DNA from: Typhlomys cinereus
Taxonomy: Eukaryota; Chordata; Mammalia; Rodentia; Platacanthomyidae
Length of the DNA: 64,000 nt
Assembly (NCBI GenBank): GCA_023101885.1
Contig: JALPQD010000076.1
Span: 448,397-512,396, forward strand
Reading direction: 5' to 3'
This document shows positions 34,986 through 45,898 of this stretch, piece after piece. The notes under the pieces were generated by a model. That model was not told the DNA's origin, did no database searches, and saw only the letters and a program-made list of their open reading frames with translations. The number at the start of each line of letters is the position of its first letter. The first letter of the stretch is position 1. The position numbers and the translations under genes are program-made.

Positions 34986-35856
34986 TTTTCAAAAAAATAT
35001 GAAACTCAAATAAAACCTTGGGCACATGGGACCATTTTGGTTATTAGTTCACAGTATTGGAGAAAAGACCTTTCTTCCTGGATAGAAAGAGCTGAGTATC
35101 TTCTAACATCAGTCTGTTCTCTCTTCAGCAGAAATTGACTATGCGCACGTACACTCCATCAAGACAGCTCATCACTGCAGCAGGTTATGCACCTAAAGAA
35201 CCTTACATCATAATTTTTCCATCTTTCATCCTTCTGAAAGCTCTTATATTATGTGTGTAGCTGTGATCGTACAAAGCCATAAATTTCTCACTTAATCCTC
35301 CTGAAATCCCTTTGACATATGACCAGGAGTTGGAAATACATAAATGTTAAATTTTATGTTTTTTTCCGTGTTACCATAGCCTGCTATTCTATTATAAACT
35401 GTCATCTGTTACCAAATCAAAGGAAAATGGGTAATAAAAGCTTATGGTAGTCTACGGAACATTCCTTTTTGCATGGATTTACCAATTTTAAGAGGATGCA
35501 GTCTGACTGATGAAAGTTTGAAGTCTTTGAGAGCAGTGTTGAAGGGTGAGAAAGAACATGCATCTTTGCTTCTCCTTGCTTCTCTTTATCTATAATCTGT
35601 GTTTCCACGTGTTCTGTAACCAGAAGTACATGTCTTTTCGATTGTTTTATAAATCTCACCTGGAGTTCTTTCTTCCAGGTCTTCAATCCCAAGTAAATGC
35701 TATCATGTCTTCATCCATATTGCAGAGTTTCATAACAAAAGATTAATCTAGTGGCTTCAGTAAAGTAATTTTACTCTGGCAGTATATCACTACAGCTAAC
35801 CATTACTGATCAATATGCTAGCAATGGAGGATTTCCAAGTATTTACTTTAGGTTTT
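34986..35856. other. No gene recognised
   Basis: Unique-looking sequence with short open frames on both strands (35417-35746) that share no known domain. Confidence 0.4.
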
Positions 35857-36081
35857 GAAAAAGTGGGGAGAGGGGCTGGAGAGGTGGCTCAGGAGTTAAG
35901 CCTCTACCTTGCAGGTGGAAGGTCCTGAGTTCGGATCCTAGACCGCATGTATAGACGCCAGGCAGAAGCAGGGACAGCCTGTGTTTCTGGTCCTGGTAGG
36001 GTAGAGCCTGTGAATCCCGGGGCAGAGTAAACAAGGAGGAGATGGAGGCGGTACATGATGGTTCCCGAGTTCGCCTGTGGT

Positions 36082-36121
<40 letters not shown>

Positions 36122-36193
36122 CACACGCACACGCACACATGCAAGCACACACACACAATTGAATAAATAATAAAAAAAGAAAAAGTGGGGAGA
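35857..36193 (+). mobile_element. Young tRNA-derived SINE with 15-bp duplication
   Basis: The perfect duplication gaaaaagtggggaga lies at 35857-35871 and 36179-36193. The element begins ggggctggagaggtggctca, has the B box 'gagttcggatcct', the GC-rich body with 'gggcagagtaaacaagga', a CA tract at 36086-36157 and the tail 'gaataaataataaaaaaa'. It matches the copies at 2658-2976 and 51931-52237 (young subfamily). The TT|GAAAA-like target site is typical of L1 endonuclease. Confidence 0.9.
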
Positions 36194-36264
36194 ATTAGAC
36201 TTACACACTCCAAAGATCTCCATGAGTAAGCTGACTTCTTCCTTTATCAACATATCTTAGACAT

Positions 36265-36600
36265 TTTTTGTGTCATGTGTATGTATATGCCTGCTCATGT
36301 ATGTGAGGACACATGTGTGTACCTGGTACACATGTATATGAAGGTCCAAAGTTGACATTGGGAATCATCTTGGATTATTTTTCCACCTTACTCTTTTTGA
36401 GTCTGGGTCTCTAATCAAACCCAAAGCCTGCCAGTAGGGGTAGTCTAGCTAGTCAACTTGCTCTCAATCTGTGGATTCTGAGACTAGCATTATAGACAGG
36501 TCTACACACGCACCCTAAACTTTCCATGAGATCCAGGGATCTGAACTCTGATCTTTCTGCATGTGCATCTTGGGCTTTTCCTGAGCCTACTTTTTTTTTT
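36265..36600 (-). mobile_element. Composite B1-like/tRNA-head SINE (B3/B4 class), reversed
   Basis: The TG-rich left end, 'tgaaggtccaaagttgacat', 'tgagtctgggtctctaatca', 'gactagcattatagacaggt' (B1-like) and 'ccagggatctgaactctgat' (reversed B box) are in the reverse of the order seen at 16865-17260. Strongly diverged. Confidence 0.55.
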
Positions 36601-36702
36601 AATCAGAAAACTGACAGTGATTAAACCCACTGGTTCCTTCTGGTGCTTTGAAGCATAAAAGAAGTGAAATCTTTGTGTCACACAGCACACAGAGAATTAT
36701 CA

Positions 36703-36925
36703 ATCACCAGTATATTTGACATGACTCCTTAAAGTAGTAGATTCCAGGATGTGCACCTAGAATAATAAACATTCAAAATGTGGCAAAAACGCTTGAGAGG
36801 ATCTTAAGGGGATTATCACCAGTATATCTGACATGACTCTTTAAAGTAGCAGATTCCAGGATGAACATCTGGAATATTAAAAATTCAGAAAGTGACAAAA
36901 CACTTGAGAGGATCTCAAGGGGATT
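36703..36925 (+). repeat. Tandem duplication, 112-bp period, two units
   Basis: Unit 1 (36703-36814) and unit 2 (36815-36925) both begin atcaccagtatat and end in 'aggggatt', with scattered substitutions and small indels. Divergence shows the duplication is not recent. A minus-strand open frame (36773-37105) runs through unit 2 but has no known domain. Confidence 0.9.
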
Positions 36926-37724
36926 ATTCATGAAGATACAAAGGTCTACCTGAAAGAGGTCCCAGCAGCCAACTCTGGAAGAATAGAAGAAGCAAAATAT
37001 AATTCTAGATTGCAGCCAAGATAATGCAAGAAATGATCCAAGAGCCAACATCCCATATAGCAATACAACAATAAGAAGAAATAGTTTCTCATTAGCAAGT
37101 TCCACTCAACCAACACAGAAGGAATTTGGGAAACATGAAGTCAATATTAGAACTGCATGGTAATAATTGTCACAGGCCAGATCCACCAAAGGATAGCAGT
37201 TGAGTCTGTGGAGAAACAGTAGAATGTGTAGTCTCCCAACATACATTATTAATTAACTGAAAATGGAAAAGAATATTTTTATTTTAGACAGTTCCAAGAA
37301 CAACACCTTAACCTGAATGTTTGAGGTTAATACTTCTGGTACTAAGGCCTTTTAACATCATCTGCCCATAACAGGAAGCAATGGGTGTGACCACTTCCAC
37401 AGTCATCTTTCAAAACAAAACATTTAAGAACTTCAATCCAATAATGGGAGAGTGAGGGAAGACCCATAGGCTATAAAACAGACTGATCATTGCACCTTGA
37501 ACATCAAGATCATGAGAAAATGGAAGAATTTTAGAAAAAGAAGGAAGAGGAGAAAGAGAAGAAGTAAGAAGGGGACAGAAAGGGAGCTAGAACACAACAC
37601 CAAGCTTCATCCATCCGCAAAGACCAAAGTTTATTCAGGAAGCTCCTCCAAAACTGCAGTGACGGAGCATCAATTTCCCCAGGAGATAGAAATTACTACT
37701 GACTTGCAGTCAGGAGTGTTGTTG
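36926..37724. other. No gene recognised
   Basis: Unique or unidentified. 37505-37590 is a purine-rich (A/G) tract giving a lysine/arginine-rich spurious frame. Confidence 0.4.
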
Positions 37725-38395
37725 CAGTCAGCCTGCAACATTGCTGATAAATAACTAGTAAACGGGCTTAAGGGAACAAGGGGTTTAACAAAGCCCAAAC
37801 AATCTCTCTCAGCACTGACATTATGCAATTGGCCCACTAAACTCTGAAGAATGGTATTTGCAAATCCACAAAGTGAAAAGTCTCAAGCATTTCCAACTGT
37901 GTCCAGCAAAACCATTCAAAAGCCACGATATCCACAGAGTCAGCTCTATCAGCAACACCCCACTTCTGGTACCAGATTGCATTCTGCCTGCATGGTTGCT
38001 GATAAATGACCATCATACAGCGAGGAACAAGGAGTTTACTTTCTTACAACAGTTCAGTTACAGTTCTCAGTCCAGCTTGACAAGAGAGCATGCACCAACA
38101 CCAGGGCCGAGGGAACTGGCCACACCATCATCACATAATGGCTGAGAGATGGACAATCCATACTTGCCAGACCAGCATGTCTGGCCAGGTGAACAGAAGG
38201 ATGCCAACTCTCTCAACCAGCTCTCTGTGATTTATCCAGGGCCTAATCCCACCCACCATGGGCTGGGTCTTCCCCATCAGCTAGACAATCTCTTTCAGGT
38301 TTGCTCTGGGCTTAACTCAACCATCAACTCTCTACAACTATGCCCAGAGCTCAAACTCTCAACAGTCAAGTTGATACCTGTGCTTAACTATGACA
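37725..38395 (-). mobile_element. ERVL-type element remnant, copy C (LTR plus leader and a second LTR end)
   Basis: The LTR spans 37979-38395 reversed, starting tgtcatagttaagcacaggt on the minus strand and ending near 'ccatgcaggcagaatgca'. Next to it is a primer-binding-site-like sequence (37956-37975) and about 150 bp of further sequence. Then 37725-37800 again resembles the 3' end of the same LTR ('ccccttgttcccttaagc', 'atttatcagcaa' on the minus strand). This looks like an internally deleted element with one full and one partial LTR. No gag or pol frame remains. Confidence 0.55.
37956..37975 (-). other. ERVL-type primer-binding site
   Basis: On the minus strand the LTR end is followed after three bases by tggtaccagaagtggggtg, the leader form known for ERVL/MaLR elements, which are primed by a leucine tRNA. 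This is the basis for calling the five-copy LTR family ERVL-type. Confidence 0.55.
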
Positions 38396-38863
38396 GGTGT
38401 GAACTTTTAACAGTTAGAGTGCAGGGAAAGGATTTCAGTTTGAATGGGTTTGTTCTAGTCTTCCCAGAATAACTAGGAGTCTGTCCAGTTGTCTGTTTTC
38501 CTTATCAGATCCTATTAACATTCTTGGTGGGGTCTCTAGGTCTAGATCTGTTTCTGATGTGGGGAACTCTAGCTTTGAGATTATGGTTCTAGATCTATCA
38601 AAGTCCAAGAGAGCACAGGAAACTGAAAGCTTAATTCATCCTGAGTCCTTGCACTGCAACCTGGAACAAAAGATGGACATTAGTCTAAAACCAGGGATGA
38701 GATTTAACAAAATTTTAGTTGACTGACAATACAGAACCAATGGAAATGCCTTAGCTCTGATCATTCCACGTTTGACTATGTAAGATGCAAATATAAGAGG
38801 TTGGATGAAGGATACGAGGTATTTTCTAATTTAGTTTGGAAAACATTAAAAATATTGCTTGTG
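38396..38863. other. No gene recognised
   Basis: Unidentified sequence between the ERVL remnant and the left duplication of the full-length L1. Confidence 0.4.
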
Positions 38864-39939
38864 TCAAGTATGATTTTCTTTTTTTTTTCAAAAAAATTTT
38901 TTAATATTTTTTATTATCTCCGCTCATACAAACTTAATAGGTACACTGGTTCCCTCTCTCCCCTCCCTCCTCCTCCCCCGACCCCCCTGTTCCCCCTCCT
39001 CTCACCCCTCCCTCCACACCCTCCAGTGCCTCCCATCCCCCAATCCCCAGAGAATCCTTTAATGTGCATGCCAAACTCTCCTCTGGGCCCTCCTCTCTGA
39101 TGACGTACAAGGACCAGCGGCATTTCCCTGAACCCTTTCCTTTGTTCCCCTTAAGCATAGGAACACTACTGTGGCTGTCAATCCCTTGCCACCAAGGATC
39201 TTGGTGCTTTTAGCAAATGCTACACTTTGTGGGGTCAGTAGTGTGTTGGACATTGCACAGGGCATGCAAAGTCCAATTATGATTGCTTCGGCCCTAACTT
39301 GTGTGGACTATCTTGCATATCATTGCTCCTCCCATCCTTGTGCTCTTACACTCTTAATGCCCCCTCTTCCACAAATTTCCCTGAGCTTCAGGATGGGGAG
39401 AGATTAGTCTGGCCTAGTTCCAGGAGGTTAATATAGAGTCTCTGAAGTTCTGGATTGTGGTTTGTTGATTTCCTTTTGCGGTTTTGCTGCTCCTGCAATG
39501 CCCTTCACTCCATCCTGATGGGTTTTGGATGTTACCCCCTGGCCAGAGATAAAAAGCTGTTAAATTAGAGTCTTGTTATAAGAGTATATTCAAAGGTAGA
39601 TGTAATAAAAGTAGAAAACCACAGTGAGTCAATCACCCATTTGCAAAATGGTTACTTATTATCTGCCAGACTATATGCCCTCCCCTTCTGGTGAGATCAC
39701 ACCCCCTCAGTTGTAAATGACCAGGAACGAAAAGTCTGTGAACTTAACCAGATGTCTCATTGCTTACTTGCAGTCCTTGATGGAGGCCTATTTTCTCTGC
39801 TGTAACATGGTCCCCTCTCTCCTTGTTTCTGGTGTGGCCCTCCTACCCCATCCCTCCTGTTCATAATCCTTGCAATTACTGTATTACAGAGATTTATTGT
39901 CGAGTGTCTCTAGGTGAGCTGAGTGGGTTTGGTACTAGG

Positions 39940-42900
39940 AGCCACCTATTAGGGAGTACATACGGTGTTAATTTTCTGGGTCTGGGATACTTCACTCAAT
40001 ATAATTGTTTCTAATGACATCCATTTCCCGGAAAATTCCAGTACTTCATCATTTTTGATGGCTGAGTAGTAGTCCATTGTATAGATGTACCATAGTTTCC
40101 TTATTCACTCATCAACTTTTGGACATTTGGGTTGATTCCATGACTTTGCTATTGTAAACAGTGCTGCTATAAACATGGTCGCACTTGTGCAATCGATGTG
40201 AACCTCTGCTACATGGGGAGTTATTTCCAAAAGTGGAATCACAGGGTCATATGGCATTTCAATCTTTAATTTCTTTAAGAATCTCCAGACGGCTCTCCAG
40301 AGTGGCTGCATGAGCCTGCATTCCCACCAGAAATGTAGGAGAGTTCCCCTCTCTCCACATCCTCTCCAGCATTTGTTGTTGTTTGTATTGTGGATTTTTG
40401 CCATCCTGACTGGGGTGAGATGATACCTCAGGGAAGTTTTGATTTGCATTTCCCTGATGGCTAAGGAAGTGGAGCATTTTTTAAGATATGTGTTAGACAT
40501 TTTAATTTCATCCCTAGTAAAGTTTCTTTTAAGTTCCAGGGCCCATTTTTTAATTGGGCCATTAGTTTCCTTGGTGTTTAGTTTTCTAAGTTCTTTGTGC
40601 ACTCTGGATAATAAAGCTCTATCAGATATGTGGTTAGTGAAGATTTTCTCCCATTCTGTGGGTTGCCTTTGAGCTCATGTTACAATCTCTTTATCTGAAC
40701 AGAAGCTCTTTAATTTCACAAGATCCCAATTGTTGAGAGTTGGTAGCAGTGACTGTGCCATTGGATGTCTGTTTAGGAACTGATGGCCTAGCCCAATCAG
40801 CTCGAGGGAATTCCCTACCCTTTCAACTATGGTTTTTAAAGTCTCTGGCCGTAAATCAAGGTCCTTGATCCATTTGGAATTAAGTCTTGTACAAGGTGAC
40901 AACTACAGGTCCAGTTTTAATCTTCTACATGTGGAGATCCAGTTTTGCCAGCATCATTTGTTGAAGATACTGTTCTTTTTCCATTGGATTTTTTGGGCCA
41001 CTTTGTCAAAGACTAAATGGCTGTAATATTGTGAGCTTAAATCTGGGTCTTCAACCCTTATCCATTGATCTGTGTGTCTATTGTGGAGCCAGTACCAGGC
41101 TGTTTTTACAACTATGGATTTGTATTATAGACTAAGGTTTGGTATGGTAATACCTCCAGCTGTGTTTTTGTTACTCAGGATTGTCTTTGCTATCCTGGGT
41201 CTTTTGTGCCTCCATATGAATTTTGAGATTGGTCAACTTCTTTAAAGAATTGCTTTGGGATTTTAATTGGTATAGCATTGAATTATTTGTATATTGCCTT
41301 TGGTAGGATGGTCATTTTTAAGATGTTGATTCTGCCAATCCAGGAACAAGGGAGGTCTTTCCACCTTCTGGTGTCTTCTGCTATTTCTTTCTTTAGGATT
41401 TTAAAGTTTTCATTGTAAAGGTCTTTTACCTTCTTGATTAGGTTTATACCAAGGTATTTCATTTTTTTAGGGGCTATAGTAAATGGGATTGTTTCTCTCA
41501 GGGCTTTTTCACTTCTTTCATTCTGTGCATATAGGAAAGTCACTGATTTTTGTACATTTATTTTGTATCCTGCTACCCTGCTGAACTTCTCAATTAGTTC
41601 CAGGAGCTTCCTGGTGGAGTTTTTGGGATCACTCAGGTATAAGATCATGTCATCTGCAAATAGGGAAAGCTTGACTTCTTCCATGCCGATTCAAATCCCT
41701 TTTATATCCCTTTCTTGTTTTATGGCTTCAGCTAACACTTCCAGTACAATATTGAATAGAAGTGGTGAAAGTGGACAGCCTTGTCTAGTTCCTGATCGAA
41801 GTGGGAATGCTTCCAGTTTTTCCCCATTGAGTATAATCCTTGCTGTAGGCTTGTTGTATACAGCTTTTATTATATTGTTAAAGGTTCCTTCCATTCCTAC
41901 TGTCTCTAGCGTTTTGATCATAAAATGCTATTGGATCTTGTCAAAAGCTTTTTCTGCATCTATTGAGAGTATCATGTGGTCTTGGGCTTCAGATTGGCTT
42001 ATATTATGAATTACATTTATTGATTTGCGTATGTTGAACCAACCTTGTGTGCCGGAGATAAAGCCTACTTGGTCTCCGTGAATAATCTTTTTGATATGAT
42101 TTTGAATCTGATTTGCTAAGACTTTGTTGAGAACCTTGCATCTGTGTTCATCAGAGAGATTGACCTATAGTTTTCTTTTTTAAGTGTGTCTTTATTGGTT
42201 TTGGAACTAAAACAATATTAGTTTCATAGAAGGAATTTGGTAGTGTTCCTTCCTTTGCTATTTGTTGGAACAGTTTAAGGGGTTTTGGTGTTATTAACTC
42301 CTTAAATGTCTGGTAGAACTCTATGCTGAATCCATCTGGTCCAGGACATTTTTTGGTGGGAATATTCGAGATTACTTCCTCAATTTCCTTATATGTTATA
42401 TGACTATTTAAATAATTCACAACTCTCTGATTCAATTTATGTAAGTTGTGTTTATTTAGGAATTCATCCATCTCTTTTGTGTTGTCAAATTTGACAGAGT
42501 ATAAGTTCTTGAAATATGATGTTATAATTCTCTGGATTTCTTGGGTATCAGTAGTGGTAACTCCATTTTCATTTCTAATTTTGTTAATTTGGGTTTTCTC
42601 TATCTTGCTTTTGATTAATTTAGCTAGGGGTGTATCAATCTTACTGATTTTTTTCAAAGAACCAGATTTTGACTGGTTGATTTTCTCTATCATTTTCCTA
42701 ATCTCAATTTCAGATACTTCTCCCCTTATTTTGCTGGTCTCCTCCCTTCTACTGCTTTTGGGATCAGATTGCTCTAGTTTCTCTAAAGCTTTAAGCTGCA
42801 TTGTTAAGTTGTTTATTTCTGATGTTTCCATTTTTTTGATGTAGGCATTAAGAGCTATGAACTTACCTCTTAGAACAGCTTTCATTGTGTCCCAGAGATT

Positions 42901-43760
42901 TTGGTAAGTTGTATTTTCATTATCGTTCACTTTCAGGAAATCTTGAATTTCCTTTTTAATTTCTTCCAGAATCCAGTTCTCATTCAGCATCATAGTGTTA
43001 AGTTTCCAGGAGTTAGTGTATTTTCTCTTGTTTGTTGTGTTGTGGATGTCCAGCTTTAGGCCGTGGTGGTCTGATAGGGCACAGGCTAGAATTTCAACTT
43101 TACTGTATATGTGGAGATTTGTTTTGTGGCCCAATATGTGATCTATTTTGGAGAAAGTTCCGTATGCTGCTGAGAAAAATGTGTATTCTTTGGTACGTGG
43201 GTGAAAAGTTCAATAGAGATCTGTAAGGTCCATTTCTTTCAGGGTTTGATTAAGTTCCAAAGTGTCTCTGTTAAGCTTTTGACCTGTTGATCTATCCCAT
43301 GTTGAGAGGGCAGTGTTGAAATCCCCAAGAATTATTGTTTGGTGTTGATTTCTCGCTTTAGACGTTGTAGGATTTTCTTAATGAATGTGGAGGGACCCGT
43401 ATTGGGTGCATATATGTTCAGTATTATGAAGTCTTCCTGGTGAATTGTACCTGTGACTAAAATGTAGTATCCATCTGTGTCTCTTATGATTTTTTTGGTT
43501 TGAAGTCCACTTTGTCCGACAGCATAATGGCTACCCCTGGCTGTTTCCTGGTTCCATTAGCTTGCAGAATTTTTGACCAGCCTTTCATTTTTAGGATGTG
43601 CCTATCTTTTGTGGTGAGATGGGTTTCCTGAAGGCAGCAGATTGATGGGTTGTGATTTTTAATCCAGGTTTGTAATCGATGTCTCTTAATCAGTGAGTTA
43701 AGCCCACTGACATTTAATGTTATAATGGAGAATTTTTTTTTAATTCTGGAAATTTTTTAT
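39940..43760 (-). pseudogene. L1 ORF2 (endonuclease and reverse transcriptase), inactivated
   Basis: ORF2p nicks target DNA and copies L1 RNA into it. The endonuclease region is legible but frameshifted at about 43740-43060 (LNVSGLNSLIKRHRLQTW and QETHLTTKDRH can be read). Frame 43134-42151 covers the end of the endonuclease and the start of the reverse transcriptase, including KKCPGPDGF. Frame 41921-41691 has [15 protein letters not shown]. Frame 41684-41283 has the catalytic FADD at 41660-41649. Frame 40602-40105 holds the C-terminal cysteine-rich motif C-x3-C-x7-H-x4-C. Stops or frameshifts separate these pieces. A large plus-strand frame (41434-42009) is an antisense shadow. Confidence 0.9.
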
Positions 43761-43810
43761 GTTTAGTGGATTTTGTAAGCTTATTGTTTTACATTTATAT
43801 TTTTGTGGTA

Positions 43811-44940
43811 TTATACTTTCCTTCTGTCCTCCTGGATACACTCATTCTTTTCTTCAAGTTTGCATATCATTTCTAGCATTTTTTGAAGGCCTAGTTTGGC
43901 AGACATATATCGCTTCAAGTTGTCTTTGTGCTGGAAAATTTTTCTTTCTCCCTCGATCATGACAGTAGTTTTGCCGGGTATATCAGTCTGGGTTGGCATT
44001 TTTTTTTCGGTGCTGGGGACCGAACCCAGGGCCTCGCACTTGCTAGGCAAGTGCTCTACCACTGAGCTAAATCCCCAACCCCTGGGTTGGCATTTTTGCT
44101 CATTTAGTACTTGAAGTACGTCTCTCCAAGCTCTTCTTGCTTTTACTGTTTCCATTGAGAAGTCATTTGTTATTTTAATAGGTTTGCCTTTAAAAGTGAC
44201 TTGCTTTTTTTCTCTTGAAGCTCTCAGCACCTTTTCTTTCTTGAATGTAGACTGTTTTGACTATTATTTGCCATGGCGAGTTTCTATTTTGGTCATATCT
44301 GTTTGGAGTGTGAAATGCCTCTTGTATTTGGATGGGCCTCTCATTCTTCAGTTAAGGGAAGTTTTCATTTATGATAATTTGAAAAATTTCTCAGGTGTGA
44401 TATTTTGAGATTCTTGCTCTGGTATTCCATGAATGCGCATGTTAGGCTTCTTCGAGGTGTCCCATATCTCTTGAACGTTCCTCTCAAGTATCTTTTTGGC
44501 TTTAACAATCTCTTCCATTGAGCTGGTTAATTCTCCCACTTTGTCTTCAAGATCTGAAATTCTATTTTCTGCTTTGTTAGTTCTGCTGATAAGACTTTGT
44601 TGAGCTTTGGGTTGAAGATAGCTTGTCTTTTAGTTCGATTTTAAACTCTGCCTGAGACTGTTTTAACTGCTTTATGCCTATTTTTGTTTCTTGAACTGTT
44701 TTTCTCAACTCCTCCAGATGCCTGTTGTGTTCCTATTCAAAGTGGTTGATTGGGTTGTTTAACTCCTCTTGGATTTCCTCTTTCATAGTATTAATCATGG
44801 TAATGACCATACTTTGAAAGTCGTTGTCTTGGGTCTGGCTTCCTTGGCTGTTTTCTGTGAATTTGTTCTAGTTGGAATCCATCATTAAGAGGTTAATTCT
44901 TTCGATGGGAGATTGGTCTTCTTGGGTTTTGTTTCTCATG
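43811..44940 (-). pseudogene. L1 ORF1 (RNA-binding chaperone), inactivated
   Basis: ORF1p binds L1 RNA as a coiled-coil trimer in cytoplasmic particles. The likely start ATG is at 44940-44938 (MRNKTQEDQ...). The N-terminal half is rich in E/K/Q/L and looks like the coiled coil, but it carries a frameshift within about 50 codons and an in-frame stop later. The C-terminal part (frame 44230-43811) shows KARRAWRDVLQVLNEQKCQPR, typical of the RNA-binding domains, then an ID insertion at 43988-44097, then the end of the C-terminal domain (IEGERKIFQ). Rodent ORF1p is usually about 350-370 residues, in line with the span. Confidence 0.85.
43988..44097 (-). mobile_element. ID (BC1-type) SINE inside L1 ORF1, with 16-bp duplication
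   Basis: ctgggttggcattttt lies at 43988-44003 and 44082-44097. Between them the minus strand reads ggggttggggatttagctca..., with 'gtagagcacttgcctagcaa' and 'ccctgggttcggtccccagc' and a short A tail: a nearly intact ID element. The A and B boxes of polymerase III are present, but this is a dispersed SINE, not a tRNA gene. The insertion is younger than the host L1 and in the same direction. Confidence 0.95.
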
Positions 44941-45552
44941 GATCTGCACTTTGACTTGGGCATTGTTGTTTTATTTTCTAGGGCTCTTTAGTTTCTGTGT
45001 GTTTTTGATTGATTTGATTGGTATTACTACACTTGGACAGTTATTACTAGTGCTTGCCTTGGGGTTGGGTATGTTTGTCTTTTGTTATTGTTATTTCCTG
45101 GTTGAGGCTTTTAGGCTGTTAGTTCATCAGTTAAGTCAGGTTAAGTAGACAGGGGGTGAATATTAGTATGATAGTGCACTTTTACGATTTAGTATCTTGA
45201 TGATATGTGAGAGTGAATGGTGTACTCCCTGTAGTTGTATATGTTTTTGGGGTGGCTGTATGGCTAAGTTAATCTACAGTGATTAATATGAGAAAGGAAC
45301 AGTAAGGTGAAAAAAAAGGAGGTTTACTTATCTTTGGGTTGGATGTGAAGAAACTCTCCCATGTGATAGGATGATTGTAGAAGTTTTCAGATGTATGCCC
45401 TTTAATGCTTAGAACTTTGCTTGAGGTTTCTTTGGACTCTATTGAATTCTGAGTAGCAGTGTGTCTTCTGTAGACCATGTGCGTGGGTCCCCAGGGGGCC
45501 AAAGAGGCAGAGGGGCTGATGTTGATGGCAGAATTCTTCACCTGGCACCTGG

Positions 45553-45881
45553 GATTTGGCTTAGTGGCCCTCCCAAGCTCCAGGGATGGAGGAATGTGAA
45601 CAAGTCCTGCCCAGTTGGGCGGACAGGCATTCGGGAGGAAGAAAGGGGCTGGGGCCCGGGGCGGGGCGTGGCCCAGGCTAAAACCTGAGGCAGCCTGGGT
45701 GCCACTGGGACATGGGGCGACCTGGAGGTCTGGGGCTGAGCGGACTCACCTGGGGATGGCTGACCGGCTGGCGCACGGTGGGGTGGACAAAGGCGGCGCG
45801 GGACGGAGCAAGGGGGCTGGGGTCCTGGGGCGCGGCCCAGGCCAAAGCCCGGGGCAGCCTGGGTGCCACTGGGACATGGGC
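45553..45881 (-). promoter_or_regulatory. L1 5'-UTR promoter monomers (two, 164-bp period)
   Basis: The block 'gccactgggacatggg' occurs at 45701 and again at 45865, and the preceding 'cagcctgggt' and 'ggggctgggg' blocks keep the same 164-bp spacing. The first-transcribed monomer is about 45717-45881 and the second about 45553-45716. They are GC- and CpG-rich, unlike the rest of the window. Tandem monomers acting as promoters are known in mouse L1 (A, Tf, Gf types); these sequences are not the mouse monomers that I know. The plus strand carries several runs of four or more G. Confidence 0.8.
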
Positions 45882-45898
45882 TCAAGTATGATTTTCTT

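Larger units (their letters stand above)
38864..45898 (-). mobile_element. Full-length L1 retrotransposon, about 7.0 kb, with 17-bp duplication
   Basis: tcaagtatgattttctt occurs at 38864-38880 and, identical, at 45882-45898. Between them lies a complete minus-strand L1: 5' UTR with GC-rich tandem monomers (about 45881-44941), ORF1 (44940-43811), ORF2 (about 43760-39940), a 3' UTR with a polypyrimidine tract on the plus strand (38940-39060, G-rich on the L1 strand), and a poly(A) tail seen as T at 38881-38888. Both ORFs are broken by frameshifts and stops, and an ID element sits in ORF1, so this copy cannot move by itself. Identical duplications and readable domains show it is not ancient. Confidence 0.95.

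Noticed and set aside
41434..42009. 191-codon plus-strand frame
   Set aside because: It is the antisense shadow of the L1 reverse-transcriptase region, which is recognisable on the minus strand.
42446..42844. 132-codon plus-strand frame
   Set aside because: Also antisense to L1 ORF2.
44004..44081. tRNA-like sequence with A and B boxes
   Set aside because: It is an ID SINE with target duplications and an A tail, not a functional tRNA gene.
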